From Hymenobacter baengnokdamensis (GTDB lineage: Bacteria > Bacteroidota > Bacteroidia > Cytophagales > Hymenobacteraceae): a stretch of DNA of 64,000 nucleotides. The notes beneath the pieces were generated by a model. That model saw only the letters and a list, made by a program, of their open reading frames with translations, did no database searches and was not told where the DNA came from. Location: contig NZ_CP044285.1 of NCBI RefSeq assembly GCF_008728635.1, positions 4,278,001 through 4,342,000 on the forward strand, in the 5' to 3' direction. A program made the position numbers and the translations under genes. The stretch's first letter is position 1, and every line of letters starts with the position of its first letter. Below, piece by piece: positions 45,959 through 55,425 of this stretch.

Positions 45959-46074
45959 GAAGCTGTCTAGGAAATATGAGAACGTCATGCTGAGCCTGTC
46001 GAAGCGATGGAGATGCTTCGACAGGCTCAGCATGACGTTCAAAAGGATTTCTGGCTAACTTCCTAAACAGCTTC
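45959..46074. repeat. palindromic extragenic element, copy 3 (most complete)
   Basis: 116 bp. Outer arms GAAGCTGTCTAGGAAAT (45959-45975) and ACTTCCTAAACAGCTTC (46058-46074) are nearly complementary; inner arms GAACGTCATGCTGAGCCTGT (45980-45999) and onward and the complement ending near 46040 are perfect (GAACGTCATGCTGAGCCTGT/CGAAGC with ATGCTTCG...CATGACGTTC). It lies just past the fabD stop codon and could end its transcript. Confidence 0.9.
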
Positions 46075-46108
46075 CCAGCGCCCGCCGGCAGCCGTAAAAG
46101 CCGGAGTG

Positions 46109-47023
46109 CTACGCGGCCGAGCCGGCCGTGGCGGCAGGCTCGATTTTCTTGACCAGGCCCTGCAACACCTTGCCGGGGCCGCATTCCACGAAGTGCGTGG
46201 CGCCGTCGCGGAACATGGCCTGCACGCTCTGCGTCCAACGAACGGGGGCAGTGAGCTGGGCCAGCAGGTTGGTCTTGATTGCGGCCGGGTCACGGTGCGG
46301 AGCCGCGTCCACGTTCTGGTACACGGGGCAGCGGGCCGCCTGGAAGCTGGTGCGCTCGATAGCCTCGGCCAGCGCGGCCTGGGCCGACTGCATCAGCGGC
46401 GAGTGGAAGGCCCCACCCACCGGCAGCAGCAGGGCGCGCTTGGCGCCGGCGGCTTTCAGCACCTCGCAGGCTTTGGTAACGCCCGCCACCGAGCCCGAGA
46501 TAACGAGCTGGCCGGGGCAGTTGTAGTTGGCGGCTACCACGACGTCGCCGCCGGCCGCTACGTCCTGGCAGCCCCGCTCCACGGCCTCATCGGCCAGGCC
46601 CAGGATGGCGGCCATCGTGCCGGGCTGCTCTTCGCAGGCGGCCTGCATGGCCTGGGCGCGGCGCGCCACCAGCGGCAGCGCGTCGGCGAAGGTGAGCACC
46701 CCGGCCGCCACCAGCGCCGAAAACTCGCCCAGCGAGTGGCCGGCCACCATCGCGGGCTGCCAGTTGGGCCGGGCCACGAACTGCGCCACCGAATGCACAA
46801 ACACGGCCGGCTGCGTCACATCCGTGCGGCGCAAATCTTCTTCGCTGCCCTCAAATAGAAGCTTGGTGAGGTTGAAGCCCAGGATATCGTTGGCCTGCGT
46901 GAGCAGGGCGCGGGCGGCCTCGCTCTGCTCGAACAGCTCGCGGGCCATGCCCGGAAACTGCGAGCCCTGACCGGGAAACAGCACGGCCGTCGGGGCGGCT
47001 TCGGAAGGGTGGGAAGGAGTCAA
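46109..47023 (-). CDS. fabD: malonyl-CoA:acyl-carrier-protein transacylase
   Basis: 304 residues. F-P-G-Q-G-S-Q near residue 17 (oxyanion Gln), the nucleophile Ser in A-G-H-S-L-G-E-F-S-A-L near residue 96, an Arg in the D-A-L-P-L-V-A-R-R-A-Q-A-M region, and late N-V-D-A-A-P-H near residue 205. It loads malonyl groups on acyl carrier protein for fatty-acid synthesis in the cytoplasm. Length and motifs are normal. A short hairpin GCCGGCA/TGCCGGC lies upstream at 47052-47070. Confidence 0.93.
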   Translation of the reverse strand: MTPSHPSEAAPTAVLFPGQGSQFPGMARELFEQSEAARALLTQANDILGFNLTKLLFEGSEEDLRRTDVTQPAVFVHSVAQFVARPNWQPAMVAGHSLGEFSALVAAGVLTFADALPLVARRAQAMQAACEEQPGTMAAILGLADEAVERGCQDVAAGGDVVVAANYNCPGQLVISGSVAGVTKACEVLKAAGAKRALLLPVGGAFHSPLMQSAQAALAEAIERTSFQAARCPVYQNVDAAPHRDPAAIKTNLLAQLTAPVRWTQSVQAMFRDGATHFVECGPGKVLQGLVKKIEPAATAGSAA

Positions 47024-47086
47024 GATAGTAAAAATTTAATATTCCACAAAAGCCGGCAGTTAGTGCCGGCCCGGCAAAATAAAGCC

Positions 47087-47116
47087 AAAAAAGCCGCCCC
47101 GGCGAGGGCGGCTTTT
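47087..47116 (-). terminator. intrinsic terminator of the T9SS protein gene
   Basis: Minus-strand stem AAAAGCCGCC/GGCGGCTTTT with a short loop, followed by a T-run, about 20 bases past the stop codon at 47138. Confidence 0.85.
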
Positions 47117-47137
47117 CCAATATAGTAAATTCCCTAT

Positions 47138-50031
47138 TTACCGAACCAGCTCTACCCACCCTTTGTAGGTGCGCTTGGTTTGGGCTGCATCGGCAAACTC
47201 CACTTCGGCCAGGTAATAGTAAATGCCCCCCGAAGCCAGGCCGCCGGGCGCGCTTTCGCTCGTGGCGCCGCCGCCGGTCCAGTTAATGTAAGGGTCCTGG
47301 TCGCTCTCGTACACCTTGCGCCCCCAGCGGTTAAATATCTGGATGTGCGTGTGCAGCAGCGGACTGGTTGTTTTGGGCCGGAATACCTGATTGGCTTTCG
47401 AGCTGCTGCCGGGAATAAAGATATTGGGCAGAATAAAGTATACGCAATCGCTCTGGCAGGCCGAGTTACTCAAGCTGCTGCGCAGGCCATTTGCGGCTAC
47501 TGCCTGTACCTTGTAGCAGTAGGTGGGGCGGGGCCGATTGCGGTCGCTATACGTGAGCTGCTGGGTCGAGTCAATCAGTATATACGTACCCGTTTCCGTG
47601 TCGCTACGGAAAATACGGTAGCGCACCGCATTGGTCAGGCAGCCGGTGGGCGCACTGCCCGTCGTCCAGCGCAGGTTATTTTGATAAAGCTGATTAGCAG
47701 ACGGGTCGTAGGTAATCTTCGACAGGCTGTCGCAGTTCGTCACCTGTAGCGTGAGCACCGGCGTGCAGGGCACCGATTGCAGCGTGGTACAGGTTTGCTG
47801 GCTATTGTTGAGCAGGCTGCTCAGGAAGCTGTAGTTGGGGTACTGGCCGGTGGTCTGCACGTAGTAACAGTACTGCTGGCCCACTTGCAGCTTGCTGTCG
47901 TTGTCTACATAGGTACCGCTGGTAGGGCCGGGCGTCACGGTTGCAATCTGGTTGAAAGCCCCCGTGCCCAGGTCCTGGCGATAGATGCGACTAGGCTGCT
48001 TGCTGTTATCCCAAGGTACATTGTAAGCCCAGGTGACGGTAATGGTTTTGGCCAGGCCGTCGGGAACCAGGCTGGTACGCACGCTGGTAGCCGTGGGCGA
48101 GACTTCAGTTTTTTCAACCGGCGTCGCCCCCGACTGGTCAGTGTTGAAGAAAGTAAGCGAATACGTGTACTGGTTAGCCACAGTATTCAGCACTTGGTCA
48201 ACGTAGGTCGTATCGGCCAGATTGGTGATAGCAGGGAGCAGCACGGCGGGCCCGGTGCCCGTGCTTCGGCTGAGGCGGTAGCCATACGGTGCGCTATACG
48301 TACCGCTGTTTGGCCGGGGCTGCGTCCACTTCACGGTTATCTGCCCGAAGTTGGCGTCGGTTTTATTCACATCCACATTCGTAATCATCGCCGAGCGGCC
48401 GCTCAGGGTGACGCAGCTTTCTGCCGACGCGATGCTGGCCCCTCCGGCCGGCAGCGGGAAGGTGGCGTAAATGCGGTAGCAGTACGTTACGCCCCTGGTC
48501 AGGCCTTTGCCGGCGTTATCGTCGGTGAACGTAGTAGCAGTTGCCGCCACGGTCCCCACCTGCGTGTAGCCCGCGTTGGCTGGTATTCCTGTCTGGCAAT
48601 CGCCGGGCACAAAGCTCGACGGATTCTCCTTGCGATAAATCAGCATCTGGCTGGCATTGCCGCACGCGTAGTTGTCCCAGCTTACCTGCACAGCAGGGTT
48701 AGGATTGCCAATGGCCGGCACAGTCTTAAGGTTTTGGGGCGGCGGCCCGATTACCGTTATCCGCACCGGCTTCTCATCAATGAGAATGGGGTCGACCGCC
48801 GGGTTAGCGGGCTTGTCCTGCGCCTTGAACACCACGATATAGGGCTCGCTGGCTACGTTGGCACAGGTGGGCGTCCAGGTGTAGGTGCCGGTTACGGAAG
48901 TCCCTACGTTGTTCTGGGTAAACGTAGCCGGCGGAATAGTCCCGCTGTAAGCATAGAGCGTTACATTGGTTGGCGCCTGGGCATTGGGAGCCGACCCGTC
49001 GGCGGCCGAGATATTGAGCGTCACGCGCTGGTTGGCTACCACGCACACGTCGGGTGGGGCCGTCAGGTTGGGCCGCAGGTTGCTGGTTGGTACTACCAGA
49101 ATCTGCATATCGCGGATAACCTGCCCAATAAGCCGATGCCCCGCCGCCGAGCGCCGCCATTCTTCTACGGTGAAGGCTACGTTGTAATACCCGGCTTTGG
49201 CCGGGGCATTCCAGGTAATCTGGCCCGTATGCACGTCCTGCACAAAAATGGCCGCCCCCCCGTGCTGGCCGGCACCCCCGTGTACGGCACCTGCAAAGCC
49301 CCCGGCGCAATAGCCGGGTCATCCGGAAACACGAAGCCGTCACATACTTTGTTAATCGGCGTATTATTATTATTGATAGCCGCCTGGATGGCGTCACCTG
49401 CTACTCCCGTCGCGGCCTGCTGGCTGGGCCGCAGCTTGAAGGCGAGCGAATCGCCATCGGCATCATAAGCGGCTGGATTGTGCAAAAACACCTGCCCCAG
49501 CCCGGCTCGGTCGATAGCGGGGGCGCGCAGCACCGGCGAGTGGTTGCGGCCCAGCGAGGGGTCTATTACAATGCGCGAGTTGATGTAAAAAGTCTGTTTA
49601 TCTGAGCCGGCCATATTCACCACTCCGGCCACCCGGTTCTCGCCCACGAAGCTTACCAGGTAGCCATTAGAGTTGGGCCCTGGAAATATATGATCAAATA
49701 AATAAGTGCTTACTTCAATATCTGGATTAGATGTTGAAATAACGTCGGTGGTTCGCTGAATGGCATCTACGCCGCTAAAGGTGCCATCACCAAAAAAAAT
49801 GGTAGCGGTTGGCTGCTTACCCGGCTTAGTGGGGTCAAGATAAAGCGTGAGCTTGAAGTAGATGTGATTAGGGTTGCCCGTAATCGTATCTACTTTGGCT
49901 TGGATATCGCCCGCCCGGATGTGGGTGGCCTGCGCTGCCTGCGGGCAAAGCCAGCCCAGTACCAGCAGCAGCGCAGCCAGCAGCCCGGCACCCCGCCCCC
50001 CATTCTTCCCGAATGATAAAAAAAATCGCAT
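47138..50031 (-). pseudogene. T9SS type B surface protein with a frameshift in a G7 run
   Basis: Two frames form one gene. The first (50031 to 49177) has a signal peptide (cut near A-Q-A-T) and the opening T-H-I-R-A-G-D-I-Q-A-K. The second (to 47138) has fibronectin-III-like repeats and the type B sorting tail (L-P-N-I-F-I-P-G-S-S to G-W-V-E-L-V-R). They overlap, and at the seven C of 49255-49261 (G7 on the coding strand) one extra G turns S-T-G-G-R-P-F into S-T-G-G-A-A-I-F-V-Q-D-V and joins them. The joined protein would have about 960 residues and be secreted through the type IX system. As given, only the secreted N-terminal 284 residues would be made. It may be a real mutation, phase variation or a base-calling error. 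Confidence 0.8.
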
Positions 50032-50246
50032 ATACTACCAGTGTTGAAAGACCCCTTACTGACGCAAAAATCGGACCTTAGCACAATTACTTTGGTTTCT
50101 CAACCATTCGCAAAGGAGCTTGGTTATCCTAAAGTAAGCAGCAAATTGCCTAACGGTATTCGGGTGAGATTGATTCAGCCCCGGCTACCCAGGGCGGAGC
50201 TGCTGGATTTAACCTTTCTAAATAACGCTAATGTTACCTTGCTACC

Positions 50247-50278
50247 TTGGGCTGAGGGCGCGGCCGGCCCTACCTTTG
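50247..50278 (+). promoter_or_regulatory. Bacteroidetes-type promoter of the sdh operon
   Basis: TTG at 50247-50249, a 21-base spacer, then TACCTTTG at 50271-50278. Transcription should start near 50285, about 30 bases before the sdhC ATG at 50316. The remainder of the 284-base gap from 50032 is promoter DNA of the two divergent genes and holds no other gene that I can support. Confidence 0.65.
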
Positions 50279-50315
50279 GGCGTTACAAACGGTCAATTTC
50301 TCGGCTGAAATCTCT

Positions 50316-51053
50316 ATGAACTGGTTTACAAAAACCTTCACCAGCAGCATCGGGCGCAAGATAATCATGTCCCTTACGGGCCTGTTTCTCTGTTCCTTTC
50401 TGGTAGTCCACCTGGTTGGCAACCTCCAGCTTTTCAAAAACGATGACGGCGTTGCCTTCAACGTGTACTCGCATTTTATGGGGCACAACCCCATTATCCG
50501 CACCCTGGAATGGGGCCTGGTGCTGGGCTTTGGCTTCCACATCTACGAAGCCCTCATGCTCACTAACCGTAACAAAGGCGCCCGCTCGCACCAGTACGAC
50601 CAGTGGCAGGCCAAGCAAAACTCGGAGTGGACTTCCCGCAACATGGGCATTCTGGGCTCCATCATCCTGGTGTTTTTGATTGTGCACCTGTACAATTTCT
50701 TCTGGCGCGCCCGCTTCGGCACCCTCGATACCGATATCAACCACAACGATAACCTGTATCAGGTCGTGGTGTCGTCGTTTCATCAGTGGTGGTACGTGGT
50801 GCTCTACGTAGCGGCGCAGGCCAGCCTCGGCTACCACCTCTGGCACGGCTTCCGCTCGGGCTTCCAGACGCTGGGCCTCAACCACCGCAAATACATGCCG
50901 CTTATTAAAAACTTTGGCTATGCGTTCGCTGTCATTGTGTCGGCTGGCTTTGCTTCGATGCCGCTCTACTTTCTGCTGTTTACCAACGAGAAAGGTGCGC
51001 TGGTAAGCAACGCACCGGCCGTGCTGCACCAGCTTGTGCTGGCGTTCAACTAA
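50316..51053 (+). CDS. sdhC: succinate dehydrogenase cytochrome b subunit (b558 type)
   Basis: 245 residues, five hydrophobic helices (about 17-37, 60-82, 105-130, 150-175 and 205-228). Membrane anchor of complex II; binds two haems b and passes electrons to menaquinone. Helix His residues in H-L-V-G-N, G-F-H-I-Y-E, I-V-H-L-Y-N and Y-H-L-W-H-G-F are the expected haem ligands. The single fused anchor (no SdhD) is the type found in Bacteroidetes and Bacillus. First gene of sdhCAB, 23 bases before sdhA. Confidence 0.93.
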   Translation: MNWFTKTFTSSIGRKIIMSLTGLFLCSFLVVHLVGNLQLFKNDDGVAFNVYSHFMGHNPIIRTLEWGLVLGFGFHIYEALMLTNRNKGARSHQYDQWQAKQNSEWTSRNMGILGSIILVFLIVHLYNFFWRARFGTLDTDINHNDNLYQVVVSSFHQWWYVVLYVAAQASLGYHLWHGFRSGFQTLGLNHRKYMPLIKNFGYAFAVIVSAGFASMPLYFLLFTNEKGALVSNAPAVLHQLVLAFN

Positions 51054-51076
51054 CCTCAGTTTCTTAGCTACCTCAT

Positions 51077-53011
51077 ATGATTCTGAACTCCAAAGCGCCC
51101 GAAGGCCCCCTGGCCGAGAAATGGGACAAACACAAGTTTAACGTCAAGCTCGTCAACCCCGCCAACAAGCGGAAATACGACGTGATTGTGGTGGGTACCG
51201 GCCTGGCCGGCGCCTCGGCGGCCGCCTCGCTGGCCGAGCTGGGCTACAACGTAAAAGCGTTTACGTACCACGACTCGCCGCGCCGGGCGCACTCCATTGC
51301 GGCGCAGGGCGGTATCAACGCAGCCAAAAACTACCAGAACGACGGCGACTCCGTTTTCCGCTTGTTCTACGACACCATCAAGGGCGGCGACTACCGCGCC
51401 CGTGAGGCCAACGTGTACCGCCTGGCCCAGGTATCGGTGAATATTATCGACCAGTGCGTGGCGCAGGGGGTGCCGTTCGCCCGCGAGTACGGCGGGCTGC
51501 TGGCCAACCGCTCGTTTGGGGGTGCGCAGGTAAGCCGCACGTTCTACGCCCGCGGCCAGACCGGCCAGCAGCTGCTGCTGGGGGCCTATTCGGCGCTGAG
51601 CCGCCAGATTGCCTACGGCAAGGTGAAGATGTACACCCGCTCGGAGCTGCTCGATATCGTTGTAATCGATGGCCAGGCGCGCGGTATCGTGACGCGTAAT
51701 CTCATCACCGGCGAAACCCAGACCCACGCGGCCCACGCGGTGGTGCTGGCTACCGGTGGCTACGGCAACGTGTTCTACCTGAGCACCAACGCCAAGTACT
51801 GCAACGTAACGGCCGCCTGGCGGGCGCACAAGAAAGGGGCTTACTTTGCGAACCCCTGCTTTACCCAGATTCACCCCACCTGCATTCCGGTATCGGGCGA
51901 CTACCAGTCGAAGCTGACGCTGATGTCGGAGTCGCTGCGCAACGATGGCCGCGTGTGGGTGCCTAAAACGGTGGAAATGGCCGAGCGCGTGCGCAAAGGC
52001 GAAGTGAAGCCGCAGGATATCAAAGAAGACGACCGCGACTACTTCCTGGAGCGCAAGTACCCGGCCTTCGGCAACCTGGTGCCCCGCGACGTAGCCTCGC
52101 GCAACGCCAAGCAGATGTGCGACGAAGGTCGGGGCGTAGGCTCGACGGGCCTGGCCGTGTACCTCGACTTTGCCGACGTTATCAAGCGCACCAGCGCCGA
52201 AGCGGTAAGCCAGAAATATGGTAACCTTTTCGAGATGTACGAGAAGATTACCGACGAGAACCCCTATGAGATGCCCATGCGCATCTACCCGGCGGTACAC
52301 TATACCATGGGCGGCCTCTGGGTGGACTATAACCTGCAGACGACCATTCCCGGCCTCTATGCCGCCGGCGAGTGCAACTTCTCCGACCACGGGGCCAACC
52401 GCCTCGGCGCTTCGGCCCTGATGCAGGGCCTGGCCGATGGCTATTTCGTAATCCCTTACACCATTGGCGATTACCTGGCCGCTACGCCGCCCAAGCCGGT
52501 TACGACCGACCACCCGGCCTTCGCTGAGGCGAAAGCCGGTGTGCAGGCCCGCGTCGAGCAGCTGCTCAGCATTAATGGCAACCGGACCCCCGACCAGTTT
52601 CATAAGGCGCTGGGCCACATCATGTGGGAGTATTGCGGCATGGCCCGCAATGCCGAAGGCCTGAAACACGCCAAAGCCGCCATTCAGCAGCTGCGCCGCG
52701 AGTTCTGGCAGGATGTAAAAGTGGTAGGCTCGAACGAGGATATGAACCAGGCGCTGGAAAAAGCCGGCCGCGTGGCCGACTTCCTGGAGCTCGGCGAGCT
52801 GATGGTAGACGACGCCCTCGACCGCAACGAAAGCTGCGGCGGCCACTTCCGCGAGGAATACCAGACCCCCGAAGGCGAAGCCCTGCGCGACGACGACCAC
52901 TATGCCTATGTGGCAGCCTGGGAGTACATGGGTGACAACCAGCCCGAGCGCCTCAATAAGGAGGAGCTGGTGTTTGAGAACGTAAAGCTCACGCAACGCA
53001 GCTATAAGTAA
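51077..53011 (+). CDS. sdhA: succinate dehydrogenase flavoprotein subunit
   Basis: 644 residues. The FAD Rossmann motif [15 protein letters not shown] is near residue 39, and [14 protein letters not shown] carries the His that binds FAD covalently. Substrate residues are in [18 protein letters not shown] and the catalytic-Arg region R-R... later; [16 protein letters not shown] is the second FAD contact. Oxidises succinate to fumarate in the TCA cycle (or the reverse). Size and order match the menaquinone-linked type. The 104 bases to sdhB hold an AT-rich inverted repeat. Confidence 0.96.
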   Translation: MILNSKAPEGPLAEKWDKHKFNVKLVNPANKRKYDVIVVGTGLAGASAAASLAELGYNVKAFTYHDSPRRAHSIAAQGGINAAKNYQNDGDSVFRLFYDTIKGGDYRAREANVYRLAQVSVNIIDQCVAQGVPFAREYGGLLANRSFGGAQVSRTFYARGQTGQQLLLGAYSALSRQIAYGKVKMYTRSELLDIVVIDGQARGIVTRNLITGETQTHAAHAVVLATGGYGNVFYLSTNAKYCNVTAAWRAHKKGAYFANPCFTQIHPTCIPVSGDYQSKLTLMSESLRNDGRVWVPKTVEMAERVRKGEVKPQDIKEDDRDYFLERKYPAFGNLVPRDVASRNAKQMCDEGRGVGSTGLAVYLDFADVIKRTSAEAVSQKYGNLFEMYEKITDENPYEMPMRIYPAVHYTMGGLWVDYNLQTTIPGLYAAGECNFSDHGANRLGASALMQGLADGYFVIPYTIGDYLAATPPKPVTTDHPAFAEAKAGVQARVEQLLSINGNRTPDQFHKALGHIMWEYCGMARNAEGLKHAKAAIQQLRREFWQDVKVVGSNEDMNQALEKAGRVADFLELGELMVDDALDRNESCGGHFREEYQTPEGEALRDDDHYAYVAAWEYMGDNQPERLNKEELVFENVKLTQRSYK

Positions 53012-53012
53012 T

Positions 53013-53110
53013 TTTAAATTAAAAATTATGAATTAAAAATTATGAATCAAGGGTCGGTTACCGCTAGCAGCAGCCAATCTTCAATTCATAATTTTTAATT
53101 TTTAATTCAA
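53013..53110. repeat. AT-rich inverted repeat inside the sdh operon
   Basis: AATTAAAAATTATGAATT-type units at the left (from 53018) face AATTCATAATTTTTAATT units at the right (to 53106), with a GC-rich centre. The whole sdhA-sdhB spacer is this element. Related words occur at 40483-40517 and, in frame, inside cysS near 17475-17510. Confidence 0.85.
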
Positions 53111-53115
53111 AGAAT

Positions 53116-53901
53116 ATGGCCGGCTCCAACCCCAACGCTAAACCAATGAACCTGACGCTGCGCGTGTGGCGGCAGCCCAACCGCCAGACCGAAGGCCAGA
53201 TTGTAGAATATAAGGTAAATGAGATATCCCCGGATATGTCGTTTCTCGAAATGCTGGATGTGCTCAACGAGGACCTGCTGCACAAAGGCCAGGACCCGGT
53301 AGCCTTCGACCACGACTGCCGCGAGGGCATCTGCGGCTCGTGCGACTTGTTTATCAACGGCCGCTCACACGGCCCCGAAAAAGGCACTACTACCTGCCAG
53401 CTGCACATGCGCAAGTTCTCCGATGGTGATACTATCACCGTGGAGCCCTGGCGTGCCAATGCCTTCCCCGTAAACAAAGACCTGAGCGTAGACCGCTCGG
53501 CCTTCGACCGCATCATTCAGGCGGGGGGCTACGTGAGCGTGAACACCGGCGGCACGCCCGACGGCAACGAGATTCCGATTCCGAAGGAAATTTCGGACCG
53601 GGCTTTTGAGGCCGCTACCTGCATTGGCTGCGGCGCGTGCGTGGCGGCCTGCAAAAACGCGTCGGCCATGCTCTTCGTAAGCGCCAAGGTGTCGCAGCTG
53701 GCCCTGCTACCCCAGGGCCAGGTGGAAGCCAAAACCCGCGTGGAGAATATGGTAGCCCAGATGGACATCGAGGGCTTTGGCGCCTGCTCCAACATCGGCT
53801 CGTGCGCAGCCGAGTGCCCGGTGGGCATCTCGCTGGAAAATATCGCCATTCTGAACCGCGAGTTCCTCACGGCTAAGGTATCATCGAACAACCTGGCGTA
53901 G
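53116..53901 (+). CDS. sdhB: succinate dehydrogenase iron-sulfur subunit
   Basis: 261 residues with three Fe-S clusters: [2Fe-2S] in [10 protein letters not shown] and T-T-C-Q-L near residues 71-96, then [11 protein letters not shown] near residue 172, and [15 protein letters not shown] near residue 225 for the [4Fe-4S] and [3Fe-4S] clusters. It passes electrons from SdhA to the haems of SdhC. Last gene of the operon; a strong terminator follows. Confidence 0.96.
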   Translation: MAGSNPNAKPMNLTLRVWRQPNRQTEGQIVEYKVNEISPDMSFLEMLDVLNEDLLHKGQDPVAFDHDCREGICGSCDLFINGRSHGPEKGTTTCQLHMRKFSDGDTITVEPWRANAFPVNKDLSVDRSAFDRIIQAGGYVSVNTGGTPDGNEIPIPKEISDRAFEAATCIGCGACVAACKNASAMLFVSAKVSQLALLPQGQVEAKTRVENMVAQMDIEGFGACSNIGSCAAECPVGISLENIAILNREFLTAKVSSNNLA

Positions 53902-53918
53902 CTACCAGCCAGTTACAG

Positions 53919-53956
53919 AAAAAAGGGCGCATCAGTTTAGCTGGGGCGCCCTTTTT
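53919..53956 (+). terminator. intrinsic terminator of sdhCAB
   Basis: Stem AAAAAGGGCGC/GCGCCCTTTTT with a 15-base loop and T-run, 18 bases after the sdhB stop codon. A-runs on the other side let it serve the convergent CDF gene too. Confidence 0.9.
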
Positions 53957-53992
53957 ACGTTGCAAGGCCAAAATATATAATATTTAACATTA

Positions 53993-54952
53993 TTAAGCTA
54001 CTGAGCTTCCATAATCTGGCGGCTTACTGGCGGCTACGGGCTGAATAAAGAGGTGCTTGACGTCGGGATGCGCCTGCTGAACGGCAGTGCGCAGGCGCTC
54101 AATGATTTCGACTACCTGAGCAGCTGGCAAGCCGGGCTCGAAGCTGACGGTTAGGACAACCAGAATTTCGTGTGGGCTGAGGTAAGATGAGAGCGGCGCA
54201 GCCGTGCGGGCTACGGCCTTTTCAGCATCAACCAGTTCGGCGATGCGCTGAAGAATAGCCTCTTCGGCGGGTTCGCCCAGCAGCAGGCTCTTGGTTTCGC
54301 GCAAAAGCAGGCCGGCTACTACCAGCAGCAGCACCCCGATGAGCAGCGAGGCCACGCCATCGAGGGCGGGCTTATTCAGCCAGTGGCTGAGAAACACGCC
54401 CAGAAACGCGATAAGCAGCCCCAGCAGGTCGGAGGCATCCTCGAAGAGCACCACGAAGACCGACGGGTCCTTGCTGGCGCGGAAAGCCTGCCAGAACGGT
54501 TGCCCGCCCCGCTGGGCGTTAAACATGCGCCGCGCTACCAGAAAGGAGCCCCCATCGAAGCAAAATGCCAGGCCCAGCACCACGTAGTTCCAGGTGGGGC
54601 TACTTAGCGGCGCGGGGTGCCGCAGGTGCTCGTAGCCTTCGTAAAGCGACAGGCCGCCGCCAATCAGGAAGATAAATACTGCCACCATAAAGGCCCAGAA
54701 GTACAGCTCGCGGCCATAGCCGAAGGGCCGACGCTCGGTAGCCGGCTGCTGGCTGGCGCGCAGCCCCAGCAGCAGCAGCCATTCATTGGCAGTATCTACC
54801 AGCGAGTGAATGGCTTCGGAAAGCATGGCCGACGAGCCCGTAAACCACGCCGCCGCAAACTTGATGGCGGCGATGCCCAGGTTGGCCGCCAGCGCAGCCA
54901 CGATGGCAGTTTTAGATTGAGGCGCGTCGGGGGTGTTGGTAGGCGTAGGCAA
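53993..54952 (-). CDS. cation diffusion facilitator (CDF) metal transporter
   Basis: About 319 residues from the TTG at 54952; an earlier TTG at 55033 is possible, and no ATG is in frame before the first helix. Six hydrophobic helices are visible, with metal-site motifs S-E-A-I-H-S-L-V-D-T-A-N-E in helix 2 and V-L-F-E-D-A-S-D-L-L-G in helix 5, followed by a cytoplasmic domain with V-V-L-T-V-S-F-E-P-G-L and H-P-D-V-K-H-L-F-I-Q-P. CDF proteins exchange Zn, Fe, Mn or Cd for protons at the inner membrane. The D-x-x-x-D / E-D-x-x-D pattern differs from the classic H-x-x-x-D zinc type, so the metal is uncertain. Confidence 0.88.
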   Translation of the reverse strand: MPTPTNTPDAPQSKTAIVAALAANLGIAAIKFAAAWFTGSSAMLSEAIHSLVDTANEWLLLLGLRASQQPATERRPFGYGRELYFWAFMVAVFIFLIGGGLSLYEGYEHLRHPAPLSSPTWNYVVLGLAFCFDGGSFLVARRMFNAQRGGQPFWQAFRASKDPSVFVVLFEDASDLLGLLIAFLGVFLSHWLNKPALDGVASLLIGVLLLVVAGLLLRETKSLLLGEPAEEAILQRIAELVDAEKAVARTAAPLSSYLSPHEILVVLTVSFEPGLPAAQVVEIIERLRTAVQQAHPDVKHLFIQPVAASKPPDYGSSVA

Positions 54953-55032
54953 GAGCGAAGACCGTAAGAAATAAAAAGTGGCAGAGTGCCGCACGGGCTG
55001 AGGCGAGCCATCGCAGGTAATACGGCCCGGCA

Positions 55033-55358
55033 ATGGTTTGGTATTACTCGCTGGTGCTGACGCGCCCGCCCGACTTTCCTAAAGTCAGGGGCACTTATCA
55101 ACTTGGCAAGGAAACACCTTATTGGAAGCTATCGGGCAATTATGCCACTTATACCAATATTCCGCCCGTGCCCGCCAGTGGGCCGCTTCTACCTATGTCT
55201 TATTACTATACTGATAGTGCAGCAGTGGGACTGTTACGCCCGTTCGGTACGACACAGTAGGGTACGTAGCTAGTGGCACCTTTAGCTATACGGCGCACGA
55301 AATCACGACTGGTAAGCTGGTGCACGTCACCAATGGGTGCTTCGACGTCGGACTCTAG
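55033..55358 (+). pseudogene. relic of the lipoprotein family seen at 26818
   Basis: One frame gives K-V-R-G-T-Y-Q-L-G-K-E-T-P-Y-W and onward to Y-Y-Y-T-D-S-A-A-V-G; after a shift near 55226 another frame gives T-V-T-P-V-R-Y-D-T-V-G-Y-V-A-S-G-T-F-S-Y-T-A, ending V-T-N-G-C-F-D-V-G-L and TAG at 55356-55358. Order and wording (G-T-Y-x-L, then G-T-L/T-V-T, then S-G-T-F-x-Y/F-T, then G-x-F-D) follow the intact lipoprotein at 26818-27357. The N-terminus with its lipobox is missing. It lies beyond the CDF start on the opposite strand. Confidence 0.7.
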
Positions 55359-55365
55359 CTTACTG

Positions 55366-55419
55366 ACTGGCACCAAAAAGCACCCCGGTGTGAGCTAGAG
55401 CGTTTTTTTGGTGCCAGTT
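55366..55419. terminator. hairpin terminator before the GH31 gene
   Basis: ACTGGCACCAAAAAGC (55366-55381) pairs with GC-TTTTTTTGGTGCCAGT (to 55418) and includes T- and A-runs on both sides. It lies seven bases from the stop codon of the minus-strand GH31 gene. Confidence 0.75.
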
Positions 55420-55425
55420 AATATT

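Noticed and set aside
50041..50319. 92-codon frame upstream of sdhC
   Set aside because: It covers the sdh promoter (50247-50278) and overlaps the sdhC start; no recognisable protein features.
51068..52996. Open frame of 642 codons on the minus strand opposite sdhA
   Set aside because: It mirrors sdhA almost exactly. Sense frames in GC-rich DNA often leave the antisense frame open. The translation is rich in Val, Ala, His and Gly with no motif, while the sense protein is unmistakable.
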